NCBI RefSeq assembly: GCF_024198255.1
Contig: NZ_JAJVKW010000001.1
Span: 558,001 to 622,000, forward strand
Length of the DNA stretch: 64,000 bases
Direction of reading: 5' to 3'
Source of the DNA: Myxococcus guangdongensis
GTDB taxonomy: Bacteria; Myxococcota; Myxococcia; Myxococcales; Myxococcaceae
In this document: positions 35,087 to 42,944 of the stretch, piece by piece
How positions within the stretch are numbered: position 1 is the first letter of the stretch
Layout: each line of letters opens with the position of its first letter
Program-made: the position numbers and the translations under genes
The notes under the pieces: generated by a model
Told to the model about the DNA's origin: nothing
What the model saw: only the letters and a program-made list of their open reading frames with translations
Databases searched by the model: none

Positions 35087-35775
35087 CGCAGCGCCACTCC
35101 CACGGCGAGAATCGACAGAATCACCGGCAGCCCCATGGGCAGCCACGGCGTCAGCACCAACGCGATGAGCGCGCCCACCAGCGCCACCTTGCGCGCCTTC
35201 GCCGCACGCTCCCTCGCGCCGGCCTCCGCGTCCTGCTCCCGGGGCGGCAACAACGACGGCAACAGCAGCGCGACCATGCACGCGGGGAACGCCGCGTCGA
35301 GCCCCAGCGACTCGGAGCTGCCCACCACGCGCCCCGCCCAGCCGCCCAGCACCACGCCCGTGTTCCACCCCACGAACAACATGCCGCCGCACAGCCAGTA
35401 GGCCGCCCGACGCCGCCCCGGCTCTCGCTGCGACAGGGCGAAGGCCACCGACTCGTCCACCATCAGGTGCGCGCCCAACAGCCGCGTGGGCCACCGCTTC
35501 CCCAACAGGTCCGCCACCGCCAGCCCGAAGGGCAGATGCCGCGCGTTGAGCAGGAGCCCCGCGAGCACCGCCGCCACCGGACTGCCGCCCGCCGCCACCA
35601 TCCCCACCACCACGAACTGCGCGCCCCCCGCGAACACCACCACCGACATGAACAGCGCCATCCACACCGACATCCCCGCCGCCACCGCCAGCGCGCCGAA
35701 CGACACCCCCACCACCCCCGACGCCAGCGCCACCGCCCCCACGTCCCGCACCAACACCCGGTCCACGTTCTCCAT
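35083..35775 (-). CDS. azlC: AzlC-family amino acid exporter
   Basis: This protein of about 230 residues has the AzlC signatures SFGALAVAAGMSVWMALFMS, VVFAGGAQF, LLNARHLPFGLAVAD and DESVAFALS. It has about six membrane helices. It exports branched-chain or related amino acids with AzlD. The start is the ATG 47 bases from the divergent regulator gene, so both share a short control region. The insert of charged residues near PREQDAEAGARERAAKARK is a normal cytoplasmic loop. Confidence 0.9.
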   Translation of the reverse strand: MENVDRVLVRDVGAVALASGVVGVSFGALAVAAGMSVWMALFMSVVVFAGGAQFVVVGMVAAGGSPVAAVLAGLLLNARHLPFGLAVADLLGKRWPTRLLGAHLMVDESVAFALSQREPGRRRAAYWLCGGMLFVGWNTGVVLGGWAGRVVGSSESLGLDAAFPACMVALLLPSLLPPREQDAEAGARERAAKARKVALVGALIALVLTPWLPMGLPVILSILAVGVALR

Positions 35776-35801
35776 GCATCTCAATGTGGACAGAAGCCGC
35801 C

Positions 35802-35819
35802 CGTTCGTCAATAAGAACG
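35802..35819. promoter_or_regulatory. Putative operator between azlC and its XRE regulator
   Basis: Arms CGTTC and GAACG with eight bases between form a short palindrome in the 47-base divergent spacer, close to the regulator start. Confidence 0.4.
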
Positions 35820-35822
35820 ACC

Positions 35823-36395
35823 ATGCCGGTAAAACGAACGCCCAAGACGCCTCGTCCGCTGGACGCCATCGCCGTCGCCCTGCGCCGGGAGCGTGAGCGC
35901 GCGGACATGTCCCTGTCGGAGCTCGCCCGCCGCGCGGACATCTCCAAGTCCACGCTGTCGCAGCTGGAGTCGGGCGCCGGCAACCCGAGCATCGAGACGC
36001 TCTGGGCCCTGGCCGTGGCGCTGGGCGTGCCCTTCAGCCGGCTGGTGGACCCGCCCGCTCGCGAGGTGCGCGTCATCCGCGCCGGCGAGGGCGCCGCCAT
36101 CCGCTCCGAGCAGGCCCACTTCACCGGCATCATGCTGTCCGCCTGCCCGCCTGGCGCCCGCAGGGACCTCTACGTCATCACCCTGGAGCCCGGCTCCGCC
36201 CGCCACGCCCAGGCCCACATCCCCGGCAGCGTCGAGCACCTCATCGTCAGCAAGGGTCGGCTGCGCGCGGGCCCCACGGACAACCCGGTGGAGCTGGCTC
36301 CCGGCGACTACGCCACCTTCCCCGGTGACGTGCCCCACCTCTACGAGGCGCTCGCCCCCCACACCGTCGCCGTCATGGTGATGGAACACGTGTAG
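35823..36395 (+). CDS. XRE-family regulator with cupin domain
   Basis: This 190-residue protein starts with an HTH_3 domain (MSLSELARRADISKSTLSQL, then ESGAGNPSIETLWALA). It ends in a cupin (PGSARHAQAHIPGSVEHLIV, then PVELAPGDYATFPGDVPHLY). Such regulators bind a small ligand in the cupin and usually repress the divergent transporter. The ATG at 35823 is used; a longer in-frame start (35784) would sit in the azlC promoter. The adjacent azlCD is the likely target and self-regulation is expected. Confidence 0.88.
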   Translation: MPVKRTPKTPRPLDAIAVALRRERERADMSLSELARRADISKSTLSQLESGAGNPSIETLWALAVALGVPFSRLVDPPAREVRVIRAGEGAAIRSEQAHFTGIMLSACPPGARRDLYVITLEPGSARHAQAHIPGSVEHLIVSKGRLRAGPTDNPVELAPGDYATFPGDVPHLYEALAPHTVAVMVMEHV

Positions 36396-36475
36396 GCAGG
36401 AGAACCCCGCGACTCTGAATCCCTGGAATCTCCGGAGCTGAACCGCCGGGCCAGACATGGGAGACTCCGGTCCGC

Positions 36476-37990
36476 ATGAGTACGGCCCCCATCCTCGGAA
36501 TCGACTTCGGGACCACCAACACGTCAGCGGCCTTCTTCGACAAGACGGGCAAGCTGCGGCTGGTGCCGGTGACGGACAAGAGCTTCACGCTGCCTTCGGT
36601 GGTGTGGTTCCACGCGGCGGACAAGGCCATCGTCGGCCACGCGGCCCGCCGGCAAATCATCGACGACCCCCGGCACACCGTCTTCGGCGCCAAGCGCTTC
36701 CTGGGCCGTCGCTACCAGTCCGAGTACGTCACGCAGCACAAGGACAAGTACGCCTTCGAGCTGGTGGAGGCACCGGACGGCTACACCGCGGTGACGATGT
36801 ACGGGAAGCAGACGTCGCTGACGGACGTCACCCACCTGGTCATCAAGCAGATCCTCACCCTGGCCACGCACGCGGCCGGCGAGCCCTTCAAGGAGTGCGT
36901 GCTGACCGTTCCCGCGCACGCGAGCATCCGCCAGCGCGAGGCGGTGCGGCAGGCCGCCGAGATGTGCGGGCTGCAAGTGCGCGCCATCATCAACGAGCCG
37001 ACGGCGGCGGCGCTCTACTACGCCAACCTGCGCAACCCCGAGCAGACGGTGATGGTGTTCGACCTGGGCGGCGGCACGTTCGACGCCACGCTGCTCGCGG
37101 TGCAGAACCGGGTGGTGAAGGTGCTGGCGACGGGCGGCGACGCGTTCCTGGGCGGCGCCAACTTCGACGAGCGCATCGTGGAGCTGCTGGTGGCGGACTT
37201 CCAGCGCCAGCACGGGCTGGACCTGCGCGGCAACCAGGTGGTGATGCAGCGGCTGGTCTTCGCCGCCGAGTCCGCGAAGATGGCGCTCAGCACGCGTGAG
37301 TCCACGGTGCTCCGGGTGCCCTGCATCGCGCAGAAGGACGGCGGCTTCATCGACTTCGACTACACGCTGACGCGCAAGCAGCTGGAGGAGATGGTGTTCC
37401 AGCTCATCGAGCGCAGCGCGTCCGCGTGCGACGACGTGCTCGAGCGCGCCAAGCTCAAGGCGGAGCACATCGACGAGCTGGTGCTGGTGGGCGGCCAGAC
37501 GCGCATGCCCGTCATCCGGCAGCGCTTCTCCCACTTCAAGCGGCTGTCCTCGGACAAGGAGGTCAACCCGGAGCTGGGCGTGGCGGTGGGCGCGGCCATC
37601 CTCGGGCGCAACCTGGCGCGCGGAATCACCGGCCTGTCGGACGTGGTGCCCATGCCCATCGGCATCATGGTGCCCGGCGGCGCCCAGCACGAGGTCATCC
37701 CCGCCAACACCCCCGTGCCTGCGACGAAGTCGGTGACGCTGGAGCTGCCCCTCATCCCCGGCCCCATCTCCGTCGCCCTCTTCGAGTCGCTCGACACCAC
37801 CACCGTGGACCGCGAGCTGCTCGGCACCGTGCGCATCGACTTGGACTGGCGCACCACGCACAAGGGGCCCACCACCCTGGAGCTGCGCATGGGCCAGGAC
37901 TTCGTCCTCGCCGCCGCCCTCGTCTCGCCCCAGGGCACCCGCCACCCGCTGCCCATTACCGACCTGCGCGCCCCCAAGCGCACGTCGTGA
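36476..37990 (+). CDS. Hsp70-family protein without the C-terminal lid
   Basis: This 504-residue protein has the actin-like ATPase (GIDFGTTNTSAAFFD, FDLGGGTFDATLL, INEPTAAALYY, VLVGGQTRMPVIR). A short substrate-binding beta domain follows (VPMPIGIMVPGGAQHEVIP) to residue 504. The lid helices of DnaK (about 640 residues) are absent, as in several myxobacterial DnaK-like proteins used in signalling and motility. There is no neighbouring dnaJ or grpE, so it is not the housekeeping chaperone. The start ATG lies about ten bases after GGGAG. Confidence 0.9.
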   Translation: MSTAPILGIDFGTTNTSAAFFDKTGKLRLVPVTDKSFTLPSVVWFHAADKAIVGHAARRQIIDDPRHTVFGAKRFLGRRYQSEYVTQHKDKYAFELVEAPDGYTAVTMYGKQTSLTDVTHLVIKQILTLATHAAGEPFKECVLTVPAHASIRQREAVRQAAEMCGLQVRAIINEPTAAALYYANLRNPEQTVMVFDLGGGTFDATLLAVQNRVVKVLATGGDAFLGGANFDERIVELLVADFQRQHGLDLRGNQVVMQRLVFAAESAKMALSTRESTVLRVPCIAQKDGGFIDFDYTLTRKQLEEMVFQLIERSASACDDVLERAKLKAEHIDELVLVGGQTRMPVIRQRFSHFKRLSSDKEVNPELGVAVGAAILGRNLARGITGLSDVVPMPIGIMVPGGAQHEVIPANTPVPATKSVTLELPLIPGPISVALFESLDTTTVDRELLGTVRIDLDWRTTHKGPTTLELRMGQDFVLAAALVSPQGTRHPLPITDLRAPKRTS

Positions 37991-38015
37991 GCGACTCGCT
38001 GCCACGGGGGCCCGA

Positions 38016-38043
38016 GTGGGAAGCAGGCACGCCTGTCTCCCCA
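38016..38043. terminator. Convergent hairpin after the Hsp70-like gene
   Basis: Nested arms GTGGG/CCCAC and GCAGGC/GCCTG with a two-base loop lie between the convergent Hsp70-like and neprosin-like genes. Confidence 0.5.
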
Positions 38044-38063
38044 CCCGGGTCGGGTGACGCGGA

Positions 38064-39452
38064 CTACGTGCAGTTGCCGTTGTAGCCCGGACCGCCGAAG
38101 TAGAAGTACCGGCCCCAGCCGCCCGGGTTGTTGCCCTGGATGATGTCGTAGCAATTGCTGTCGTTGCGCCACGCGCCCAGCGCCGTGGGCTCACGATAGA
38201 CATTGCCCGTGTCCACGTAGAGGATGTTGCGGGTGTACGCGGCGTTGCTCCAGCCCGCGCCCGGGTACGCGCCGCTGCCCATGTCCGTGGACGTGTGGAG
38301 GTTGAGGTTGCGGTTGTCGATGATTTCGCCGCCGAAATCGATGACGTCCGCCCGGTCCGCCAGACCCGCCGCGTCGAAGCGCGCACGCGGGTAGTAGCCC
38401 ACCCAGATGTCCTGGAACTTCAGCCACCAGGCGCCCGTGGTGCCATCCTTGTACCACATGAGCTTGAACTCATATTGGGCGCCGCCGGAGACGCTGTAGT
38501 TGTCGAAGCCTCCGCCGATGAAGACGGACGTGTTCGTCTGGACGAACGCGCCGCAGCTCAGGTTGTAGCAACCGCCGCTGCCGTAGTTGTCCGGCGTGAA
38601 GTAGATGAACAGGCGCGCGCGGTCATCACCGTAGAGGTCGCGGTAGCGCTGCCAGCCGGCCTCCACCGTCTCCAGCGACGCGCCGGAGCCGCGCACCACC
38701 CACATCTGCGACAGGCTGAACTCGCTGCTCAGCTCCGTGTACGGGCTCCACAGGTTGAAGATGGCCTCCGCGCCCATGTTGCCCACGCCCTGGGCGGTGT
38801 GCGCGTACTGGTGCAGGTCCGTGGGGCCCGCGCGCAGGGACGGCGTGGGCTGCTGCTCGGAGCGCCGCTTGCCCGTCTCCACCGAGACGTTGCCCGTCAG
38901 GTGATTGGGAATCTTGCGCCGGAAGTCGTCCACCGACTCGAAGCGCTTGAGCGTGTCGAGCGTCAGCTTGACGATGGGCACGCTCCCCTCCGGGCACTGC
39001 CTGCGCGCGCCCGTGGCGTCCACCTCGTCCGCGCGGCCCTCCAGCGTCGCGGGCTCGGCGCGCCACTTCGTCGCGAGCGAGTCCCCGGGCGCCACCTGCC
39101 GCTCCGGACGCGCGATGGGCTCGGTGCCCGGCGCCAGTTGGATGCGGTGGTTCTCCATGCCTGGCTGACGCAGCGCGGGCTGCGCGTACAGCGGCACGCA
39201 GTCGATGGCCTCGCCGCCCCGACTGGTGAAGCGATGCACCACGTCCTTCTCGTCGTAGAGCGACTCGGCGTAGGCCTTCATCCGGGCCAGCTCCGTCGTG
39301 TCCCGCACGCGCTCCACCAACGCCGTGCTCCCCGTGGCCTCGGGAGCGGCGACCTCGGGCGCCACGGCACCTCCGCACGCCAGCGCGCCCAGCATCACTC
39401 CGGACACCGGGCCCAGACGCCAGCCACGCGACGACCTTCGTTGCTCGTTCAT
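38064..39452 (-). CDS. Neprosin-domain secreted endopeptidase-like protein
   Basis: This 462-residue protein has a lipoprotein-type signal (lipobox-like GALAC). The C-terminal half resembles the neprosin (DUF239) fold. Hallmarks are SQMWVVRG, the aromatic-rich WWLKFQDIWVGYYP, VIDFGGEI and TSTDMGSGAYPGAGW. Neprosin is a glutamate peptidase that cleaves after proline; the Glu in FGGEI is a candidate catalytic residue. The N-terminal 180 residues probably form a propeptide. Extracellular predation enzymes of this type occur in myxobacteria. The convergent partner is the Hsp70-like gene. Confidence 0.75.
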   Translation of the reverse strand: MNEQRRSSRGWRLGPVSGVMLGALACGGAVAPEVAAPEATGSTALVERVRDTTELARMKAYAESLYDEKDVVHRFTSRGGEAIDCVPLYAQPALRQPGMENHRIQLAPGTEPIARPERQVAPGDSLATKWRAEPATLEGRADEVDATGARRQCPEGSVPIVKLTLDTLKRFESVDDFRRKIPNHLTGNVSVETGKRRSEQQPTPSLRAGPTDLHQYAHTAQGVGNMGAEAIFNLWSPYTELSSEFSLSQMWVVRGSGASLETVEAGWQRYRDLYGDDRARLFIYFTPDNYGSGGCYNLSCGAFVQTNTSVFIGGGFDNYSVSGGAQYEFKLMWYKDGTTGAWWLKFQDIWVGYYPRARFDAAGLADRADVIDFGGEIIDNRNLNLHTSTDMGSGAYPGAGWSNAAYTRNILYVDTGNVYREPTALGAWRNDSNCYDIIQGNNPGGWGRYFYFGGPGYNGNCT

Positions 39453-39706
39453 GCAATGCCCCTCTTGGTGGGTTGGAATGCCTGGCCTGCTTCACGGCGA
39501 GGCATGGAATGAACGCCTGTCTGGGAATCCTTCGGTTCAAAGCGTTCCATGTCGCACGTGCGGATGCGTGGGCGCGCGGGAGGAGCAACGGCAGGGCGGG
39601 AAGATTGGCGCGGGGCTGGAGTCCTGGACGCGCCGGAGTGTCAGGGGTTGGACATCCTCCAGGCTGACGCCAGCCCGCACGGGGAGTCCCAGCGAGACTC
39701 GAGGCC

Positions 39707-40216
39707 ATGACCTCTCTCAATCCCTTGCATCGTGTCGTGGTGGCGGTGGTCCTGGCGGTGGCGGCGCTCTGGGCCTGTGGTGACGAGCCCCGGGCGACGT
39801 CGCGAATAGAGTCCGCCGTGGCCACGGACTCCTCGACGTGCGCCTTCGTCGACAACACGCCTCCCGACGTCGCCCGGCGGCTGGAGGGCACGGTGATGAC
39901 GGCGCTCGGTCCGGAGAAGAGCCACGAGGAGGAGGGGAAGAGAGTCTCCACCCTCTCCGTCCGCGTGGAGTCTCCCGGCTCTCACACGGCCTCGAGCGCG
40001 ACGGCCCTCGGAGAGGGAATCATCATCTGCACCGGCACCTGCTCGGGGCAGGCCTGCCCGGCGCCCAGGGGCTGCAAGGCGGACCTGGGTGGCTGCACGC
40101 CCCTGTCCTGCGGCCACTGCGACGGGGGCTGCTCCCAGACGACGATCTTCATCCCGTTCGATGGCGGCACGGCGGACGCCGGCACGCCGGATTCGGGGAC
40201 GCCGAACCTCCAGTAG
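39707..40216 (+). CDS. Small Cys-rich lipoprotein with DAG tail
   Basis: This 169-residue protein has lipobox ALWAC. The middle is Thr/Ser-rich. It then has a cluster of nine Cys in about 35 residues (CTGTCSGQAC, GCKADLGGC, LSCGHCDGGC). It ends in a Thr/Asp-Ala-Gly tail (GTADAGTPDSGTP) that resembles the linkers in other lipoproteins here. It could be a disulfide or metal-binding surface protein; no family is recognised. The region 39453-39706 upstream shows no gene. Confidence 0.65.
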   Translation: MTSLNPLHRVVVAVVLAVAALWACGDEPRATSRIESAVATDSSTCAFVDNTPPDVARRLEGTVMTALGPEKSHEEEGKRVSTLSVRVESPGSHTASSATALGEGIIICTGTCSGQACPAPRGCKADLGGCTPLSCGHCDGGCSQTTIFIPFDGGTADAGTPDSGTPNLQ

Positions 40217-40226
40217 CCGCGCGCTC

Positions 40227-40257
40227 GCGCCGCGCGTCGGAAGGGACGGCGCGGCGC
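40227..40257. terminator. Strong convergent hairpin
   Basis: Nine-base arms GCGCCGCGC and GCGCGGCGC extend with a GTC/GAC pairing across one bulge. It separates the lipoprotein gene from the convergent hydrolase gene. Confidence 0.5.
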
Positions 40258-40273
40258 GGGTGGCCTCCTCCGC

Positions 40274-41194
40274 TCAGGCGCCTTCCGCCCGAGCGATGAG
40301 CTCCTGGACCATGGGCTCCAGCCAGGCACCGCGCTCGATGATGTTCATGTGCGTGGTGTTCGGCAGCACGGCCAGCTTCGAGCCGGGGATGAGGCGGTAC
40401 ATCTCCGCCGCGTGCTCCAGGCGGGTGAAGTCATTGTCCCCGAGCGCGAGCAGCACGGGGGCGCGGATGCCGTTGAGCTGCGCCGGGCTCCACCCCTTCC
40501 ACTCCGTCAACAGGGTGTTCAGTCGCGCCAGCACGGACTCGAAGTTGGACGGGTCCGGGTTGTACTTGTCGAAGTTCGCCTTCCACGACAGGAAGTCCGC
40601 CTCCGTGGGCAGGAGCGGAATCAGCTCGGGCGAGGGCACGTGCGTCGGATCCCTCTGCATCTTCACCAGCTCGGGCTGCATGCCCTCGAGCGTGTAGGTG
40701 ACGCTCAGGAGCGTGGCGCTGGCGACGACCTCGGGGTGGTGGACGCACACGCCCGTGGCAATCATCCCGCCCAGGCTGTGGCCCAGCAGGTGGGCCCGCT
40801 TCACGCCGAGGTGCGCGAGCACGCCCGCGACGTCCTTCACCATGCGCTCCAGCTGGATGGGCCCCGGCCTGTCTCCCGTGTGGCCATGTCCCTGCATCTC
40901 CATGGCGATGACGGGGCGGCTCTTGGCGAAGCGCGGGAGCAGGTCCTTCGTGAAGGCCGTCTCGATGGCCAGCATGCCCCCGGGCAGCAGGACGAGCGGC
41001 GCCTTGCCTCCCTCGAGCGGACCTCCGTGGACCTCGAAATAGACCTTCAGGTCGTCGACGGTGGCGTAGCCACCCTGCTGCGGCTTCGTGTTCATGGTGT
41101 GTCCCCGGCAAGAGAGTCCAAGACTCGCGACACACGCGGCCCCGGCCCCCAGGATGAAACGGCGGCTGAGCCCCTGCTGTCCCTGGTCCTTCAT
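40274..41194 (-). CDS. Exported alpha/beta hydrolase
   Basis: This 306-residue protein opens with a twin-arginine-type signal (LSRRFILGAGAACVASLGL, followed by a Cys that may be lipidated). The alpha/beta hydrolase core has nucleophile Ser in LGHSLGG. Asp lies in LALGDND and His in LPNTTHMNI. It matches the proline iminopeptidase/epoxide hydrolase/meta-cleavage type. The substrate is unknown. Tat export suggests it folds before export. The following gene (yedK-like) is on the same strand after 79 bases. Confidence 0.85.
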   Translation of the reverse strand: MKDQGQQGLSRRFILGAGAACVASLGLSCRGHTMNTKPQQGGYATVDDLKVYFEVHGGPLEGGKAPLVLLPGGMLAIETAFTKDLLPRFAKSRPVIAMEMQGHGHTGDRPGPIQLERMVKDVAGVLAHLGVKRAHLLGHSLGGMIATGVCVHHPEVVASATLLSVTYTLEGMQPELVKMQRDPTHVPSPELIPLLPTEADFLSWKANFDKYNPDPSNFESVLARLNTLLTEWKGWSPAQLNGIRAPVLLALGDNDFTRLEHAAEMYRLIPGSKLAVLPNTTHMNIIERGAWLEPMVQELIARAEGA

Positions 41195-41277
41195 CGCGAA
41201 TCCTCCGACGCATTCGACTTCGGGGAGGCGAACGAACGGGCCCTTCGCATTTCGACAGAGCGGTTGTTTTTTCCCGG

Positions 41278-41952
41278 CTACGCCGCCACCCGCTCCACGC
41301 AGGCCGGCACGTCGTTCGTGGGAGAATTGACCACGCGCGCCACCTCGTAGGCATCCAGGCCGTCATCCGCCACCGGCACCAGCAGGGGCAGCAGGACGGA
41401 GGACTCCTGGGGCTCTGGGCGCAGCCACACCTCCTGGGCCGGGGGCGGCAGGATGACGGGCATCCGGTCATGGATGGGCGCCATCAACGCGTTGGGGCTG
41501 GTGGTGATGATGGTGCAGGTGCGCAGCACCTCGCCGGTGTCCTGCGCCGTCCACTCCTCCCACAGCCCCGCGAGCGCCAGGGGCTTGCCGTCCGCGCGGT
41601 GGAAGTAGAAGGGCGTCTTCGGCTTCGTGGACTGCTTCCACTCGAACCAGCCGTCCACCAGCACCAGGCACCGGCGACGCTTGAGCGCGCTGCGGAAGCT
41701 GGGCTTCTCCGCCACCGTCTCCCCGCGCGCGTTGATGAGCTTGTTGCCGATGCTCGCGTCCTTCGCCCACGAAGGGATGAGCCCCCAGCGGAAGGCGTCC
41801 AGCATCCGCGCTCCGTCATTGGGCACCACGGGCATCAGCTGCGTGGGCGCCAGGTTGAAGCGGGGGCGGTCCACCGCCATGCGAATGCCGGCGAGGCCCA
41901 GCTCCACCACGAGCTGATCAGGAGAGGTCCGAACGGTGACACGGCCGCACAT
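41278..41952 (-). CDS. yedK: SOS-associated peptidase/HMCES-type abasic-site shield (YedK family)
   Basis: This 224-residue protein starts MCGR, so Cys2 becomes the catalytic N terminus after Met removal. Other hallmarks are NLAPTQ, KLINARGET (Asn), DGWFEWK (Glu) and HDRMPVIL (His). YedK/HMCES covalently captures abasic sites in single-stranded DNA as a thiazolidine crosslink. The length and every listed motif fit. It was formerly called DUF159. It stands in no operon with repair genes here. Confidence 0.92.
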   Translation of the reverse strand: MCGRVTVRTSPDQLVVELGLAGIRMAVDRPRFNLAPTQLMPVVPNDGARMLDAFRWGLIPSWAKDASIGNKLINARGETVAEKPSFRSALKRRRCLVLVDGWFEWKQSTKPKTPFYFHRADGKPLALAGLWEEWTAQDTGEVLRTCTIITTSPNALMAPIHDRMPVILPPPAQEVWLRPEPQESSVLLPLLVPVADDGLDAYEVARVVNSPTNDVPACVERVAA

Positions 41953-42128
41953 GGGTGGGGAGTATCACCTCGTCCGGAGGCGGACCCAAGCGACTCGTGC
42001 GTGGCGTCCGCGCCCGGTCGCCGTCCGGCGGTGCGCGCGGGGCTGGGGAATGAACGTTCGTCCTCGAGTCACCAGAAGGGGCGCGTGAGAAGACACGGGC
42101 CCGGGGGCTTGAACTACATACGGGTGCC

Positions 42129-42836
42129 ATGAATCGCCTGACCCGCCTGTCCATCTGCGTCGCCGCCTCACTCGTCGCCTGCACCGAGCGCACCGCCACT
42201 CCCGCCAGCGGTCCGGCGGACGCGGGGGCCCCTGCCGCCGCCGTGGCGCCCACCCAGCCCGTCGTCCCCGACTCCCCTCCCGTCGCTCCCGGCACGACGG
42301 GGAGCGCGGTGGACCTGACCGACGCGGGAACGGGTGACGCCGGGGCCGTCGCGCAGGCCGCGGGCAGCACGGACTGCTCGGCGGCGAAGCTGAAGGCCTC
42401 CACGAAGGCCGCGCCGAAGCCGCCCCTGCCTCCGGCGGTGGAGAGCATGCGCACCCGCATCATCGCCGCCGCGCGCGCCTGCGACTACACGGAGCTGGGC
42501 AGGCTGGTGGACGAGAAGGGCAAGAGCGTGCGCTTCAGCTTCGGCCCCGACGAGGACGCGGTGACGTTCTGGAAGCAGCAGGAGGCGAAGGGCGAGCCCA
42601 CCCTCGCGCGCATCGTCCAGGTGCTGGAGCTGCCCTACGCCCAGGAGGGAGACCTCTACTACTGGCCCTCCGTGCACATCACCGGCCTCAAGACGGAGAA
42701 GGACGTGAAGATGCTCGCCGGTGTCTACCCGAAGGCCACCCTCGAGAGCATGCGCAAGGAGATGGGCAGCTACCTGGGCCTCCGCGTCGGCATCGACAAG
42801 GACGGTGACTGGCAGCTCGCAGTCGCGGGCGACTGA
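42129..42836 (+). CDS. Lipoprotein of unknown function with Ala/Pro-rich linker
   Basis: This 235-residue protein has lipobox SLVAC (Cys18). A linker of about 90 residues rich in Ala, Pro, Gly and Asp follows, with DAG units. The C-terminal domain (residues about 105-235) shows MRTRIIAAARACDYTELGRL, then VRFSFG, TFWKQQEAKGEP and YYWPSVHITG. The last domain recurs in myxobacterial lipoproteins but I do not know its role. The start ATG has a weak ribosome site. Function unknown. Confidence 0.7.
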   Translation: MNRLTRLSICVAASLVACTERTATPASGPADAGAPAAAVAPTQPVVPDSPPVAPGTTGSAVDLTDAGTGDAGAVAQAAGSTDCSAAKLKASTKAAPKPPLPPAVESMRTRIIAAARACDYTELGRLVDEKGKSVRFSFGPDEDAVTFWKQQEAKGEPTLARIVQVLELPYAQEGDLYYWPSVHITGLKTEKDVKMLAGVYPKATLESMRKEMGSYLGLRVGIDKDGDWQLAVAGD

Positions 42837-42944
42837 GCACGACGGTCCACCATTCGCCGCCCCGGGCGCGCACTTCGCCGCGCCCCTCTCGCCATTGGCT
42901 GCAAAGGCGCCGGAAGCACTCGGGCGCCTCGACATCCTGGGGGC

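Noticed and set aside
36524-38386. Open minus-strand frame of 620 codons opposite the Hsp70-like gene
   Set aside because: No recognisable domain and composition typical of antisense frames.
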